From Streptomyces sp. NRRL WC-3618 (GTDB lineage: Bacteria > Actinomycetota > Actinomycetes > Streptomycetales > Streptomycetaceae), in contig NZ_LGDW01000155.1 in assembly GCF_001280005.1 (NCBI RefSeq), positions 19,644 to 83,643 of the forward strand: a stretch of 64,000 nucleotides of DNA, read 5' to 3'. The notes under the pieces are model-generated. The model did not search any database. It worked only from the letters and a program-made list of their open reading frames with translations, and was not told the origin of the DNA. This document shows, piece after piece, positions 34,807 through 43,366 of the stretch (positions within the stretch are counted from its first letter, which is position 1; the number at the start of each line of letters is the position of its first letter). Both the position numbers and the translations under genes were made by a program.

Positions 34807-34827
34807 TGAAAATGGATCCCATTAACA
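34807..34827. promoter_or_regulatory. Putative Zur box
   Basis: An AT-rich palindromic 21-bp element centred on AATGG-ATC-CCATT, flanked by TGAA and TAACA, about 40 bases before the L32 start. Shape and position fit a Zur operator of the TGAAAATG...CATT type known in actinobacteria. A TAGCGT box lies between it and the gene. Confidence 0.55.
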
Positions 34828-34880
34828 GTGGTGAACGTGTGGGGCGGGTGACGCTGTCTGTGTCATGACTCCCTGGGGGT

Positions 34881-35843
34881 CTACGGATGCGGCTGTGCTT
34901 CGGGCGACCCCTCCCCGGACAGCCAGTCGGCGACGGACTGGGCGATCGGCTGCCCGGTGTCCATCTCGACGAAGCCGAACTGGCCCGACTGGTTGCATTC
35001 GAGGAACCACCAGACCCCGTCGCGATCCTCCGCGAAGTCGAAGGCCCCATAGGCGAGTTCGGCCTCCCGCAGATACCGGTGCACGGCCTCGGCGAGCCGC
35101 GTCGGCACGTCGACCGGTCGCCACGGCTCGTCCGAGGGTGCGAACCGGACATCGATGTCGTCGGGATGCGCGTCGGGTGCGACGGCCTTGCGGGCGGCGA
35201 GGACGCGGTCGCCGACCGCTGTCAGGCGGACGTCGGCCCGCTTGTCGACCCGGCGCTGCAACAGGGTGGGCCCGAAGGCGACGGCGGCGAAGTCGACGTC
35301 GGGTGCCACCCGGCTCGTCGGCACCACCCTGGGCGGCTCCTGTGGATGCGACCCGGAGACGGGTTTGACGACCAGATCGGGAAACCGCCCCGCGAAGTCC
35401 CGGGCCGCCTGCGGGAACGTGGTGATCAGCGTGGCCGGTACGGGGAGTCGGCTGCGTTGGGCGAGGTGCAGCTGCCAGGGCTTGTGGCGGGCCCGGGCGG
35501 CGGCGTCGGGGTGGTTCATCCAGCGCGCGCCGGTGCCCCGGAGCATGCCGTAGAAGGCCTGCGAGGCCTCCTCGGTGAGCCAGCCGGACGGCTCGCCGGC
35601 CCGCGTGCCCGGAACCCCCGGCCTGCGCACCCAGACGGACCGCAGCCCGTCCATGCCCACCAGCCTGCCCCCGACGGACAGATGCCCGCGAAAAGCGCCG
35701 TGCGCGTACTCGCCGGAGAGGGCGACAGTGCCGGGCAGATCGGCGGGATCGAGCCGGACCACGGGAACACCGGTGCCATTGAGTCGGGCCACCACGAGAT
35801 CCGCCGTCACATCGTGGTCGGACGTCAGAACCAGGACCGTCAT
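34881..35843 (-). CDS. tgmB: ATP-grasp ligase for a graspetide RiPP (TgmB type)
   Basis: Protein of 320 aa. MvdD/TgmB-like: N-terminal pre-ATP-grasp half (MTVLVLTSDHDVTADLVVARLN, SVWVRRPG), then LVVKPVSGSHP (ATP-binding Lys), LLQRRVDKRADVRLTAVGDRVLAARK, and the metal-binding FDFAEDRDGVWWFLECNQSGQF near the C-terminus. The family joins Asp/Glu side chains to Ser, Thr or Lys in a precursor peptide by ATP hydrolysis, making omega-ester or amide rings. The precursor gene lies 16 nt upstream, same strand, so the two form an operon. Confidence 0.88.
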   Translation of the reverse strand: MTVLVLTSDHDVTADLVVARLNGTGVPVVRLDPADLPGTVALSGEYAHGAFRGHLSVGGRLVGMDGLRSVWVRRPGVPGTRAGEPSGWLTEEASQAFYGMLRGTGARWMNHPDAAARARHKPWQLHLAQRSRLPVPATLITTFPQAARDFAGRFPDLVVKPVSGSHPQEPPRVVPTSRVAPDVDFAAVAFGPTLLQRRVDKRADVRLTAVGDRVLAARKAVAPDAHPDDIDVRFAPSDEPWRPVDVPTRLAEAVHRYLREAELAYGAFDFAEDRDGVWWFLECNQSGQFGFVEMDTGQPIAQSVADWLSGEGSPEAQPHP

Positions 35844-35859
35844 CGTGTCAGGTCCACGC

Positions 35860-36051
35860 TCAGTCGTCGAAGTGCGTCTTGGAACCGGCAGTTGACGTGG
35901 TGGCCCCGAATTCCCGCATCACGGCATGGTCATGAGCGGCGATGTGCCCACCCGGCAACACATTCAACTGCAGTCCGCTGTCGTAGCTGTACGGAGTGCT
36001 CGCCTCCAACTGCTCAGCCGGGCGCGCGTAGTTCAGGACGAACAGCTGCAT
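35860..36051 (-). CDS. tgmA: Graspetide precursor peptide (TgmA type)
   Basis: Peptide of 63 aa; ATG at 36051 with GAGGAG 5 nt before it. The leader begins MQLFVLNYARPAEQ and holds PYSYD (20-24), the kind of motif bound by TgmB-type ligases. The C-terminal 14 residues ATTSTAGSKTHFDD offer many Thr/Ser and Lys58 as donors, and Asp62 and Asp63 (perhaps Glu47) as acceptors, so two ring closures at most are expected from the tail. No protease or exporter gene is adjacent; the mature product is unknown. Confidence 0.82.
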   Translation of the reverse strand: MQLFVLNYARPAEQLEASTPYSYDSGLQLNVLPGGHIAAHDHAVMREFGATTSTAGSKTHFDD

Positions 36052-36270
36052 CGCTTCTCCTCGATCGGCGACGACGTCGGTCAAGTGGACGGTGGAGGTC
36101 CGGAAATAACAACTGTCCGGTCTCCGGTGCCCCGCCTTCAAGGAGTTATACGAATCGAACGCGTGAATGGTTGCGTCGGGTTGTGGGCAACCGTATCCGG
36201 GCAGCCCTTCACAGCTCTCGGCCCATGATCCACCGGGCCCCCGGCCCACCGGGGGCAGGTCGCCGACAGG

Positions 36271-36642
36271 TCAGTGGCGCCCCAGGCCGCCACTGCCGAA
36301 GGAGCCACTGGAACCGGGATCCCAACGTCCGCGCTGCTGGTCCTCCCGTCGTTTCGTCGACGCGGGGTGGAGTTCGTGCGGCAGGAGCCGCTCCCGGTCC
36401 TGGTCCGCGTGCGGCATTTCGTCGGGCTCTCGCATCTCGCGGATCTCGCGGACCGGACCGGAAGGCGGGAGGGTGGGCTGTTCGTCGGGACGGGGGCGGG
36501 CGGATTCCCGGTCCCGGACCCGCATGCCGAACCAGAAGGCCCAGATCAGTGCACCAGCGATGAACAGGCCCGCGACAAATGCGGCCGTTACGTTGAGTAG
36601 ATCGCTCGACGCGGCCAGTAGCTCAGACGTTGTCGTACCCAT
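36271..36642 (-). CDS. DUF6479-type small membrane protein
   Basis: Protein of 123 aa. One N-terminal membrane helix (about 17-40: VTAAFVAGLFIAGALIWAFWFG) followed by MRVRDRES and a Pro/Glu-rich tail with GPVREIREMREPDEMP and a C-terminal SSGSFGSGGLGR. This order matches the small Streptomyces DUF6479 proteins, whose function is unknown. It is oriented toward the graspetide genes but 219 bases away, so a functional link is only possible. Confidence 0.75.
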   Translation of the reverse strand: MGTTTSELLAASSDLLNVTAAFVAGLFIAGALIWAFWFGMRVRDRESARPRPDEQPTLPPSGPVREIREMREPDEMPHADQDRERLLPHELHPASTKRREDQQRGRWDPGSSGSFGSGGLGRH

Positions 36643-36757
36643 ATACCGATTATCGCCGACGCCCTATGAATGCGCGTCCGAAAACAGCCGGTGGAATCGC
36701 TGTGCCTTTTCTTGTTTAAAGGGCTGAAGGGACGGAGGTTCCGATCAGGGCTTCCGG

Positions 36758-37570
36758 TCAGGGCTTCACGGCGACGGCGCCGAATTGCGGCAGGGCGCCG
36801 GCGGAGTCGTCCTCCGGGTGCCACTGCGCACAGGAGACGAGCCCCGGGTCGAGAAGTTCCAGACCGTCGAAGAAGGCGGCGACCTCGGCACGGGGGCGGG
36901 CGGTGATCGGCGGGGTGGCGTTCTCGTTCCAGAACTTCATCGCCTCGATGTTTCCCTCACCGCCGAGGTCCGAGTCGGTCGTCGGATGGGTCAGGACCAG
37001 GTGGCTGCCCGACGGCACCGACGCCATGATCCGGCGCACGATGTCCCGCGCCTGTTCCGTGTCGAGCACGAAATTCAGGATGCCCAGCATCATGACGGCG
37101 ACGGGCCGGTCGAAGTCGAGGGTGTCCGAGGCGCGGCCGACGATGGTTTCGGGGCGGTGCACGTCCGCGTCGATGTAGTCGGTGGCCCCTTCCTGCGTGC
37201 CGGTCAGCAGCGTACGGGCGTGCGCGAGCACGATCGGATCGTTGTCGACGTAGACGATCCGTGACTCGGGCGCGATGCGCTGGGCGATCTCATGGGTGTT
37301 GTCCACCGTCGGCAGCCCCGTCCCGATGTCCAGGAACTGCCGCACGCCCCGCTCGGCGACCAGGAAGCGCACGGCCCGCCCGAGGAAGGCGCGGTCCGCG
37401 CGGGCCACGCTGCGGATCAGCGGGAACATGGCGTCGATGTGGTCGCCGACCGCCTGGTCGACGACGTAGTTGTCCTTGCCGCCGATCCAGTAGTTCCACA
37501 CCCGCGCGTTGTGGGCCACCGAGGTGTCCAGCCGACCGCGTCCCTCTGCCGTGCCGTCCTGCTCGCTCAC
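36758..37570 (-). CDS. PF04672-type SAM-dependent methyltransferase (second copy)
   Basis: Protein of 270 aa from a GTG with AGAGGAAG 5 nt upstream. The same motif set as the copy at 5733-6554: AHNARVWNYWIGGKDNY, RQFLDIGTGLPTVDNTHEIAQ, YVDNDPIV. It is not the isoaspartyl-methyltransferase type known to act on graspetides, so although it lies upstream of the graspetide genes in the same direction I do not assign it to them. Confidence 0.85.
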   Translation of the reverse strand: MSEQDGTAEGRGRLDTSVAHNARVWNYWIGGKDNYVVDQAVGDHIDAMFPLIRSVARADRAFLGRAVRFLVAERGVRQFLDIGTGLPTVDNTHEIAQRIAPESRIVYVDNDPIVLAHARTLLTGTQEGATDYIDADVHRPETIVGRASDTLDFDRPVAVMMLGILNFVLDTEQARDIVRRIMASVPSGSHLVLTHPTTDSDLGGEGNIEAMKFWNENATPPITARPRAEVAAFFDGLELLDPGLVSCAQWHPEDDSAGALPQFGAVAVKP

Positions 37571-37771
37571 GCCGCTTCCTCTCGTCACTTCCCGCACCCC
37601 GAACGGCTGTTGACGCCCGCTCAGGCCGTCAACATCGTTCGCGCCTACGAGGGTGATCTTATGACCGGGCCCCCCGGGGTCAGCGCCGGAGGCGGCGGTA
37701 ACGCGTACTGCCGGGGGGGCGAAGGCGGCCCCTAGTCTCGGCGGACAGGCCCCAGGGAGCGGGAGAGACCA

Positions 37772-39490
37772 ATGGATCACGACTCCGGCCACGATGGCCA
37801 CGATCACCACGATGACACCTACCCCTACGACCTCGGCACCCACAGTCGGCCCGTGACGACGTCGTCCGCCGAGGCCCAGAGGTGGTTCGACCGGGGCCTG
37901 GTGTGGACGTACGGCTTCCACCACGAGGAGGCCGTCGCCTGTTTCGAGGCCGCCGCCGCGGCCGACCCCGACTGCGCCATGGCCCACTGGGGCATCGCCT
38001 ACGCACTCGGCCCGAACTACAACAAACCCTGGGCGTTCTTCGCCGGCGAGGACCTCACACGGACTGTCGCCCGCACCCACGCCGCCGTCGAACTCGCCCG
38101 GCGGAAGGCGGCCGGTGCCACTCCCGTCGAACAGGCCCTGATCGCCGCCCTGCGGGCCCGGTACCCGCAGGGGGAGGCCGTCGAGGACTGCTCGGTCTGG
38201 AACGAGCCCTACGCGGACAGCATGCGCACGGTGTACGAACTGGCCCCCGACGACCTGGACATCGCCGCCCTGTACGCCGACGCGCTGATGAACCTGACGC
38301 CCTGGCAACTGTGGGACGTACGCTCGGGCGAACCGGCCGAGGGCGCCCGCACCCTCGCCGCGAAAACCGTCCTGGAGCGGGCGATCGCGACCGACGCCGG
38401 ATCACGCCACCCGGGCCTCCTGCACCTCTACCTCCACCTGATGGAGATGTCCTGCGCCCCGGAGACCGCCCTGCCCGCCGCGGACCGGCTGCGCGGCCTC
38501 GTCCCGGACGCCGGCCACCTGCTGCACATGCCCACCCATCTGGACGTCCTCTGCGGCGACTACCGGCGCGTGGTGGCGGACAACAGCACGGCGATCGCCG
38601 CCGACGAGAAGTTCCGCGAGCGGTCCGGCGCGATGAACTTCTACACCCTCTACCGGGCGCACAACCACCACTTCAAGATCTACGGCGCGATGTTCCTGGG
38701 CCAGTCCCGGACGGCGCTCGAGGCCGCCGCGCAACTGGAGGCCGCCGTCCCGGAGGAACTCCTGCGCGTGCAGAGCCCGCCCATGGCCGACTGGCTGGAG
38801 GGCTTCCTCGCCATGCGCGTCCATGTGCTGATCCGGTTCGGCCGCTGGCCGGACATCCTCGAACTGCCGCTGCCCGCCGACCCGTCGCTGTACAGCGTGA
38901 CGACGGCCATGCTCCGGTACGCCCGAGGGGTCGCCCTGTCCGCCACCGGCCGGATCGCGGAGGCCGAGGCCGAGCGCGAACTGTTCCGCGCGGCGCTCAC
39001 CCGGGTCCCGAAGACCCGGATGCTGTTCAACAACACCTGCTCCGACATCCTCGCCGTCGCGTCGGCGCTGCTCGACGGCGAACTGGACTACCGCAAGGGC
39101 GACTTCGAGGCCGCCTTCGCCGCGCTGGAGCGTTCCGTCGAACTGTCCGACAACCTCCCCTACGACGAGCCGTGGGGGTGGATGCAGCCCACCCGGCACG
39201 CCTACGGCGCCCTCCTCCTCGAACAGGGCCGCGTCGCCGAGGCGGAAGCCGTCTACCGCGCCGACCTCGGCCTCGACGAGACCCTTCCGCGCGCGGTGCG
39301 GCATCCCGGCAACGTCTGGGCCCTGCACGGGTTCCACGAGTGCCTCGCCCGTCTGGGCAGGGAAGGGGAAGCGCGGATCGTGGCCCAGCAGCTGAAGATC
39401 GCTGTCGCCCTGGCGGACGTCCCGATCGAGGCGTCCTGCTTCTGCCGTCTGGACGTCGGTACGGGCGGCACGGACGCGGACTGTTGCTGA
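37772..39490 (+). CDS. TPR-repeat protein with His-rich start and Cys-rich end
   Basis: Protein of 572 aa. The first 17 residues are His/Asp-rich (DHDSGHDGHDHHDD). The body is helical TPR-like repeats (AQRWFDRGLVWTYGFHHEEAVACFEAAAAADPDCAMAHWGIAYALGPNYNKPW; further repeats about 270-540). The C-terminus ends CFCRLDVGTGGTDADCC. No signal peptide. Metal-binding ends on a TPR scaffold suggest a metal-responsive assembly protein, but this is inference from composition. GGGAG precedes the ATG; TAGTCT about 40 bases upstream may be the -10 box. Confidence 0.75.
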   Translation: MDHDSGHDGHDHHDDTYPYDLGTHSRPVTTSSAEAQRWFDRGLVWTYGFHHEEAVACFEAAAAADPDCAMAHWGIAYALGPNYNKPWAFFAGEDLTRTVARTHAAVELARRKAAGATPVEQALIAALRARYPQGEAVEDCSVWNEPYADSMRTVYELAPDDLDIAALYADALMNLTPWQLWDVRSGEPAEGARTLAAKTVLERAIATDAGSRHPGLLHLYLHLMEMSCAPETALPAADRLRGLVPDAGHLLHMPTHLDVLCGDYRRVVADNSTAIAADEKFRERSGAMNFYTLYRAHNHHFKIYGAMFLGQSRTALEAAAQLEAAVPEELLRVQSPPMADWLEGFLAMRVHVLIRFGRWPDILELPLPADPSLYSVTTAMLRYARGVALSATGRIAEAEAERELFRAALTRVPKTRMLFNNTCSDILAVASALLDGELDYRKGDFEAAFAALERSVELSDNLPYDEPWGWMQPTRHAYGALLLEQGRVAEAEAVYRADLGLDETLPRAVRHPGNVWALHGFHECLARLGREGEARIVAQQLKIAVALADVPIEASCFCRLDVGTGGTDADCC

Positions 39491-39560
39491 GGGGGGCGCC
39501 CGACACTGATGTCCGGTCAGCAGCACACGAAACACGAAATATTGACCGTTAGTAGCAATG

Positions 39561-39566
39561 TATGCT
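39561..39566 (+). promoter_or_regulatory. -10 box of the DUF1569-like gene
   Basis: TATGCT ends 6 nt before the ATG at 39573; no RBS is present. Confidence 0.4.
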
Positions 39567-39572
39567 ATCGAA

Positions 39573-40028
39573 ATGGCCTCCTCGCACACCCTTACCGAGC
39601 TCACCGAGCGACTGCCCAAGCACCTCGGCCGCCCCGAAGGCGACCTGCTGGCGCCGGGCGGTCCCTGGAACCTGTCCCAGACGCTGCAGCACTGCGCCCA
39701 GACAGTCCGCTACTCCGTGACCGGATACCCCAGACTCAAGCCCGCCCTGTTCCGGGCCACGGCCGGCGCCCTGGCCAAACGCCTCTTCCTGAGCCGCGGA
39801 GCGACGAAGCACTCACTCGGCGCGGAGATCGACGGAGCTCCGCCACTGGACCCGAGCCTGCCGTCGGCAGAGGCGGCGTCCGGCCTCGCGGACGCGGTGG
39901 CCCTGTTCACCGGCCACCCGGGACCGCACGCCCCCCACCCCGCCTACGGACGCTGCTCGCACGACGAGTTCGCACGTCTGCACGCCATGCATCTCGCCGA
40001 ACACCTCCCCGGACTGGCCGACGCCTGA
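39573..40028 (+). CDS. DUF1569-like (DinB-fold) protein
   Basis: Protein of 151 aa. Pattern of the DUF1569 group: WNLSQTLQHCAQTVRYSVTGYPRLKP near the N-terminus and a C-terminal HDEFARLHAMHLAEHLPG, giving His ligands spaced as in DinB four-helix proteins. Role unknown. An upstream in-frame ATG (39558) precedes the -10 box, so it is unlikely to be used if the gene is leaderless. Confidence 0.7.
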   Translation: MASSHTLTELTERLPKHLGRPEGDLLAPGGPWNLSQTLQHCAQTVRYSVTGYPRLKPALFRATAGALAKRLFLSRGATKHSLGAEIDGAPPLDPSLPSAEAASGLADAVALFTGHPGPHAPHPAYGRCSHDEFARLHAMHLAEHLPGLADA

Positions 40029-40052
40029 CCTCGGGCTGCCCCGGGACTCCCG

Positions 40053-40069
40053 TCGGCCGTATCGGCCGA
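40053..40069. terminator. Small convergent hairpin
   Basis: TCGGCC, loop GTATC, GGCCGA between two convergent genes. Only six stem pairs, so a weak terminator candidate. Confidence 0.35.
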
Positions 40070-40082
40070 GACCGGACAGGGC

Positions 40083-41345
40083 TCATTGCCGAAGAGCGCG
40101 GACCGCCCGTCCCATTCCGGTCACCGCCTGGCGCAGAACGGCCGGTGACGTCGCGAAGTTGAGGCGTACGTGTCCCTCGCCGCCGGAGCCGAAGACATGG
40201 CCGGAGCTGAGGGCGACCCTGGCTTCGTCGAGGAACATTCTCGCGGGTCCGGCCAGATCGCTCACGACGCCGGGACCCTCGGTGCCCTGCCGCTCGTCGT
40301 GCAGTCCCAGCCAGGTGCAGTCCAGCCAGGCCAGATAGGTGCCCTCGGGCCGCTGGTAGCGCACGTCAGGGAGGTGCTCGTCGAGCAACTGCCCCAGCAG
40401 GCGCCGGTTGGCGTCGAGCCCGAGAAGCAGCTCGTCGAGCCAGCCCCCGCCCGCGCGAAACGCCGCCGTGTGGGCGATGACCCCGAGGTGGCTGGGGCCG
40501 TGGCCGACTTCCTCCGGAAGCATCCGAAGCTCGGCGGCGGCTTCGGAGCCCGCGACGGCCAGGGCGGCCTTCAGCCCGGCGAGGTTCCACGCCTTGGACG
40601 CGGAGACAAGCGCGAACGCGTTCTCGGCACCGGGAACGCTGAGGAACGGGGTGAAGACGGCCCCCGGCAGCACCAGAGGGGCGTGGATCTCGTCGGACAC
40701 CACGCGCACTCCGTGTTCGCGGGCGAGGGCCGCGACGGCTTCCAGTTCCTGGCGGGTGTGGACGACACCGGTCGGATTGTGCGGGTTGCTCATCAGGAAC
40801 GCGGCACGGCGGCCGTCACGTCGTGCCCGTACGAAGGCGTCCTCCAGGGCGGCCAGGTCGACGCGCAGGTCGGGACCGAGGCCGGCCTCGACGACCTCAC
40901 GGGCGTCATGGGCGACGAACGCGTAGAAGGGCGGGTACACCGGGGAACACACGACGACCGCGTCCCCCGGACCGGTCACCAGCCGGAGCACTTCGACGAC
41001 GCCCAGCATCACGTCGGGCACGATCGCCGTGTGCTCGACGCGCAGCCCGTCCCACCGCCACCGCTCGGCGGCGAACCCGGCGAGGGCCTCGGCGTAGGCG
41101 CTCCCGTACGGATATCCGGTGTCACCGAGGTCGATCGCCGTGCGCAGCGCCTCGGCGACAGGCGGAGCCAGCGGCACATCCATCTCCGCCACCCAGAGCG
41201 GAAGCACGTCCGCCGGGTGGGTACGCCACTTCAGGCTGGTGCGCCGGCGCAACTGCTCCAGGGACAACTGGACGAGAGGATCCGTCCGGTCGGCCTCGGA
41301 CGCGTAGGAGACCTCGGGGGCCTCGCCCTTCCTGGCGTCTGTCAT
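40083..41345 (-). CDS. PatB/MalY-type aminotransferase (C-S lyase)
   Basis: Protein of 420 aa, fold-type I PLP enzyme. Residues 30-60 show [31 protein letters not shown], the signature of the PatB/MalY subgroup. SNPHNPTG and the Schiff-base Lys251 in [12 protein letters not shown] follow, then the Arg for the carboxylate near the end (GHVRLNFAT). The subgroup usually cleaves cystathionine-type C-S bonds and may also act as a regulator. It is monocistronic and leftward. Confidence 0.87.
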   Translation of the reverse strand: MTDARKGEAPEVSYASEADRTDPLVQLSLEQLRRRTSLKWRTHPADVLPLWVAEMDVPLAPPVAEALRTAIDLGDTGYPYGSAYAEALAGFAAERWRWDGLRVEHTAIVPDVMLGVVEVLRLVTGPGDAVVVCSPVYPPFYAFVAHDAREVVEAGLGPDLRVDLAALEDAFVRARRDGRRAAFLMSNPHNPTGVVHTRQELEAVAALAREHGVRVVSDEIHAPLVLPGAVFTPFLSVPGAENAFALVSASKAWNLAGLKAALAVAGSEAAAELRMLPEEVGHGPSHLGVIAHTAAFRAGGGWLDELLLGLDANRRLLGQLLDEHLPDVRYQRPEGTYLAWLDCTWLGLHDERQGTEGPGVVSDLAGPARMFLDEARVALSSGHVFGSGGEGHVRLNFATSPAVLRQAVTGMGRAVRALRQ

Positions 41346-41460
41346 CGCGCACTCCCACTCCCGGGGACACCGGGTCGGTAGACGGTCGTCAGTCACATCA
41401 ATGCCCTGTGACGGCCCTCTAACCTCGTGAACCTCCTGCCCCAGGTCCGCACCGTCGACG

Positions 41461-42804
41461 TCAGCTGTGGGCGTGCAGTCTGTCGAGCAGCGGGTGGTGG
41501 CTGTGCCGCCAGCCGCCCCGGACCCGCGTCGCGTCGGACAGGTGCGGGTGTCCGGCGGGAAGACCGGCGTGCTCGTGCTCGACGGGCGCGGCGGCTGCCG
41601 ACGGCGGCCACAGGTGTACGGCGAGCAGCCCGCCGGCCAGGGCCAACGCACCCAGCACGAGTACCGCCGGCTGGAGCCCGGCCGCCGCGCCGAGCCGGCC
41701 GGCCAGCGGGTACGTGAGCAGCCAGCAGCCGTGCGAGAGAGAGAACTGCGCGGCGAACGCGGACGTACGCCGCTCGGGCGGCACCGCGCGGCGGATCAGC
41801 CGTCCGGTCGGGGTGAGCACCATCGAGCAGGCGGCGCCGAACGCGGCCCAGCAGACGAGCAGCGCCGGCCAGCGCCAACCGCCGCCGCCGGCACCGGTGA
41901 TGACGCCGAGCGCGACGAAGACCCAGGCGAGCAGCAGCGCCCCGCGCAGCATCACCGTACGGTCCGGGACCCGGTCGAGCATCCGGGGCAGCAGCAGCGC
42001 GACGACCATCGAGCCCGCGCCGTACGAGCCGAGCGCCAGGGGGACGTCGGCGGCGCTGCGGCCGAGCTGATCGCGGACGTACACCACACTGTTGACGGTG
42101 ACCACGGCGCCCGCGGCGGCCACCGCCAGATCGAGGGCGAGCAGCGCGCGCAACTGGGGGACCGCGAAGAAGAGGCGGGTGTCCGCGGCCGTTCTGGCGT
42201 ACACACCGCCGGTTCGTGGAGTGGCGGCGGCGCCGGGCGTCGGCAGTGCGGCGGAGACGACCAGGGCGGCCGAGGCGGCGAAGCCGAACACCGTGCCCAG
42301 GAACAGCCAGTTGTAGGTGATGAGCGACAGCAGCGCGGCGGCCAGGGCCGGGCTGAACAGGCTCTCCAGGTCGTAGGCGAGCCGGGACAGCGACAGGGCC
42401 CGGGTGTAGTCGCGTTCGGCGGGCAGCACGTCCGGTATGACGGCCTGGAAGGTGGGCGTGAACGTGGCCGAGGCGGCCTGGAGCAGGAAGATCAGGACGT
42501 ACACCTGCCACACCTGGTCCACGAACGGCAGCAGCAGCGCGACCGAGGCCCGGGTGAGGTCCGCCGCGACCATCAGCGTGCGACGAGGCAGGCGGTCGGC
42601 GACCGCGCCGACGGCCGGGGCGATCGCCACATACGCCACCATCTTGACCGCGAGCGCGGTGCCGAGCACCGATCCGGCGTCGGCGCCCGCGAGGTCGTAC
42701 GCGAGCAGTCCGAGGGCGACCGTCGCCAGGCCGGTGCCGATCAGGGCGACGACCTGGGCGGTGAAGAGGCGGCGGTAGGCGCGGTTGCGCAGTACGGCGA
42801 GCAT
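41461..42804 (-). CDS. MFS exporter with His-rich C-terminal tail
   Basis: Protein of 447 aa with about 12 helices and the MFS loop motif [14 protein letters not shown] (about 62-75). The last 40 residues are rich in His ([29 protein letters not shown]), as in nickel or cobalt exporters of the NreB/CnrT kind. It is divergent from an ArsR sensor with a matching metal site, and a palindrome lies between them, so metal efflux is the best guess. Export of drugs cannot be excluded from sequence alone. Confidence 0.8.
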   Translation of the reverse strand: MLAVLRNRAYRRLFTAQVVALIGTGLATVALGLLAYDLAGADAGSVLGTALAVKMVAYVAIAPAVGAVADRLPRRTLMVAADLTRASVALLLPFVDQVWQVYVLIFLLQAASATFTPTFQAVIPDVLPAERDYTRALSLSRLAYDLESLFSPALAAALLSLITYNWLFLGTVFGFAASAALVVSAALPTPGAAATPRTGGVYARTAADTRLFFAVPQLRALLALDLAVAAAGAVVTVNSVVYVRDQLGRSAADVPLALGSYGAGSMVVALLLPRMLDRVPDRTVMLRGALLLAWVFVALGVITGAGGGGWRWPALLVCWAAFGAACSMVLTPTGRLIRRAVPPERRTSAFAAQFSLSHGCWLLTYPLAGRLGAAAGLQPAVLVLGALALAGGLLAVHLWPPSAAAAPVEHEHAGLPAGHPHLSDATRVRGGWRHSHHPLLDRLHAHS

Positions 42805-42857
42805 GAGGCTGTCCTCGGCCGGTCGGGAAGGCGGGCGCGACTGCGTCCACTGTAGTC

Positions 42858-42881
42858 ACATGTGCGCATCCGTGCACATGT
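42858..42881. promoter_or_regulatory. Putative ArsR/SmtB operator
   Basis: ACATGTGC, 8-nt spacer, GCACATGT: a perfect 8-bp inverted repeat between the divergent exporter and ArsR genes. Size and symmetry fit ArsR-family operators. Confidence 0.65.
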
Positions 42882-42927
42882 AGATGCGGAAATCGGTACG
42901 CCGACACCCACACCGGTGCCCTGCCTC

Positions 42928-42933
42928 TACGCT
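42928..42933 (+). promoter_or_regulatory. -10 box of the ArsR gene
   Basis: TACGCT ends 6 nt before the ATG at 42940. The operator-like palindrome lies about 45 bases upstream. Confidence 0.4.
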
Positions 42934-42939
42934 GAGGGC

Positions 42940-43299
42940 ATGCCTGCTCGCGAGACCCTGCCACCTGCGGCCGATGCGCATCTGCGCGCCCCGGACAGCG
43001 CGCGACTCGCGGAGGCGACCGAAGTGTTCGCGCTGCTCTCCGACGCGACGCGGCTGCATCTGCTGTGGCTGCTCGCGCAGGGCGAGTCGGACGTCGGTTC
43101 GCTGACCGAGCGGTGCGAGGCGTCGCGGACGGCCGTCAGCCAGCACCTCGCGAAACTGCGGCTCGCGGGACTGGTGGAGACCCGGCGCGAGGGTCGGTAC
43201 GTCCACTACAGCCTGCGGGACGGGCACTTGCGGCGGCTGGTGATGGAGGCGCTGAGCCATGCCGACCACAGGGTCAGCGGCAAGGCGCCCCACGACTGA
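42940..43299 (+). CDS. ArsR/SmtB metal sensor (NmtR-like)
   Basis: Protein of 119 aa. Winged helix (about 25-90: VFALLSDATRLHLLWLLAQGESDVGSLTERCEASRTAVSQHLAKLRLAGLV). The C-terminal helix has Asp94, His96, His107 and His110 in the spacing DxH-(10)-HxxH, the alpha-5 metal site used by NmtR, CzrA and similar Ni/Co/Zn sensors. No alpha-3 Cys pair is seen, which argues against arsenic. It likely represses itself and the divergent His-tailed exporter until metal binds. Confidence 0.88.
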   Translation: MPARETLPPAADAHLRAPDSARLAEATEVFALLSDATRLHLLWLLAQGESDVGSLTERCEASRTAVSQHLAKLRLAGLVETRREGRYVHYSLRDGHLRRLVMEALSHADHRVSGKAPHD

Positions 43300-43307
43300 G
43301 GAGCGGC

Positions 43308-43339
43308 GGGGGCCTGAGGGCTGCCGCCCCCAGGCCCCC
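43308..43339. terminator. Terminator between ArsR and YcnI genes
   Basis: GGGGGCCTG (43308-43316) pairs perfectly with CAGGCCCCC (43331-43339). The two genes converge here. A second small stem GGCCC-TGAAC-GGGCC follows. Confidence 0.65.
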
Positions 43340-43366
43340 CTTACCGGCCCTGAACGGGCCTTGTCC

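Noticed and set aside
36758..37570. Calling this methyltransferase the graspetide TgmC
   Set aside because: TgmC-type enzymes are isoaspartyl methyltransferase homologues; this is PF04672, with different motifs, and two intergenic gaps separate it from the precursor.
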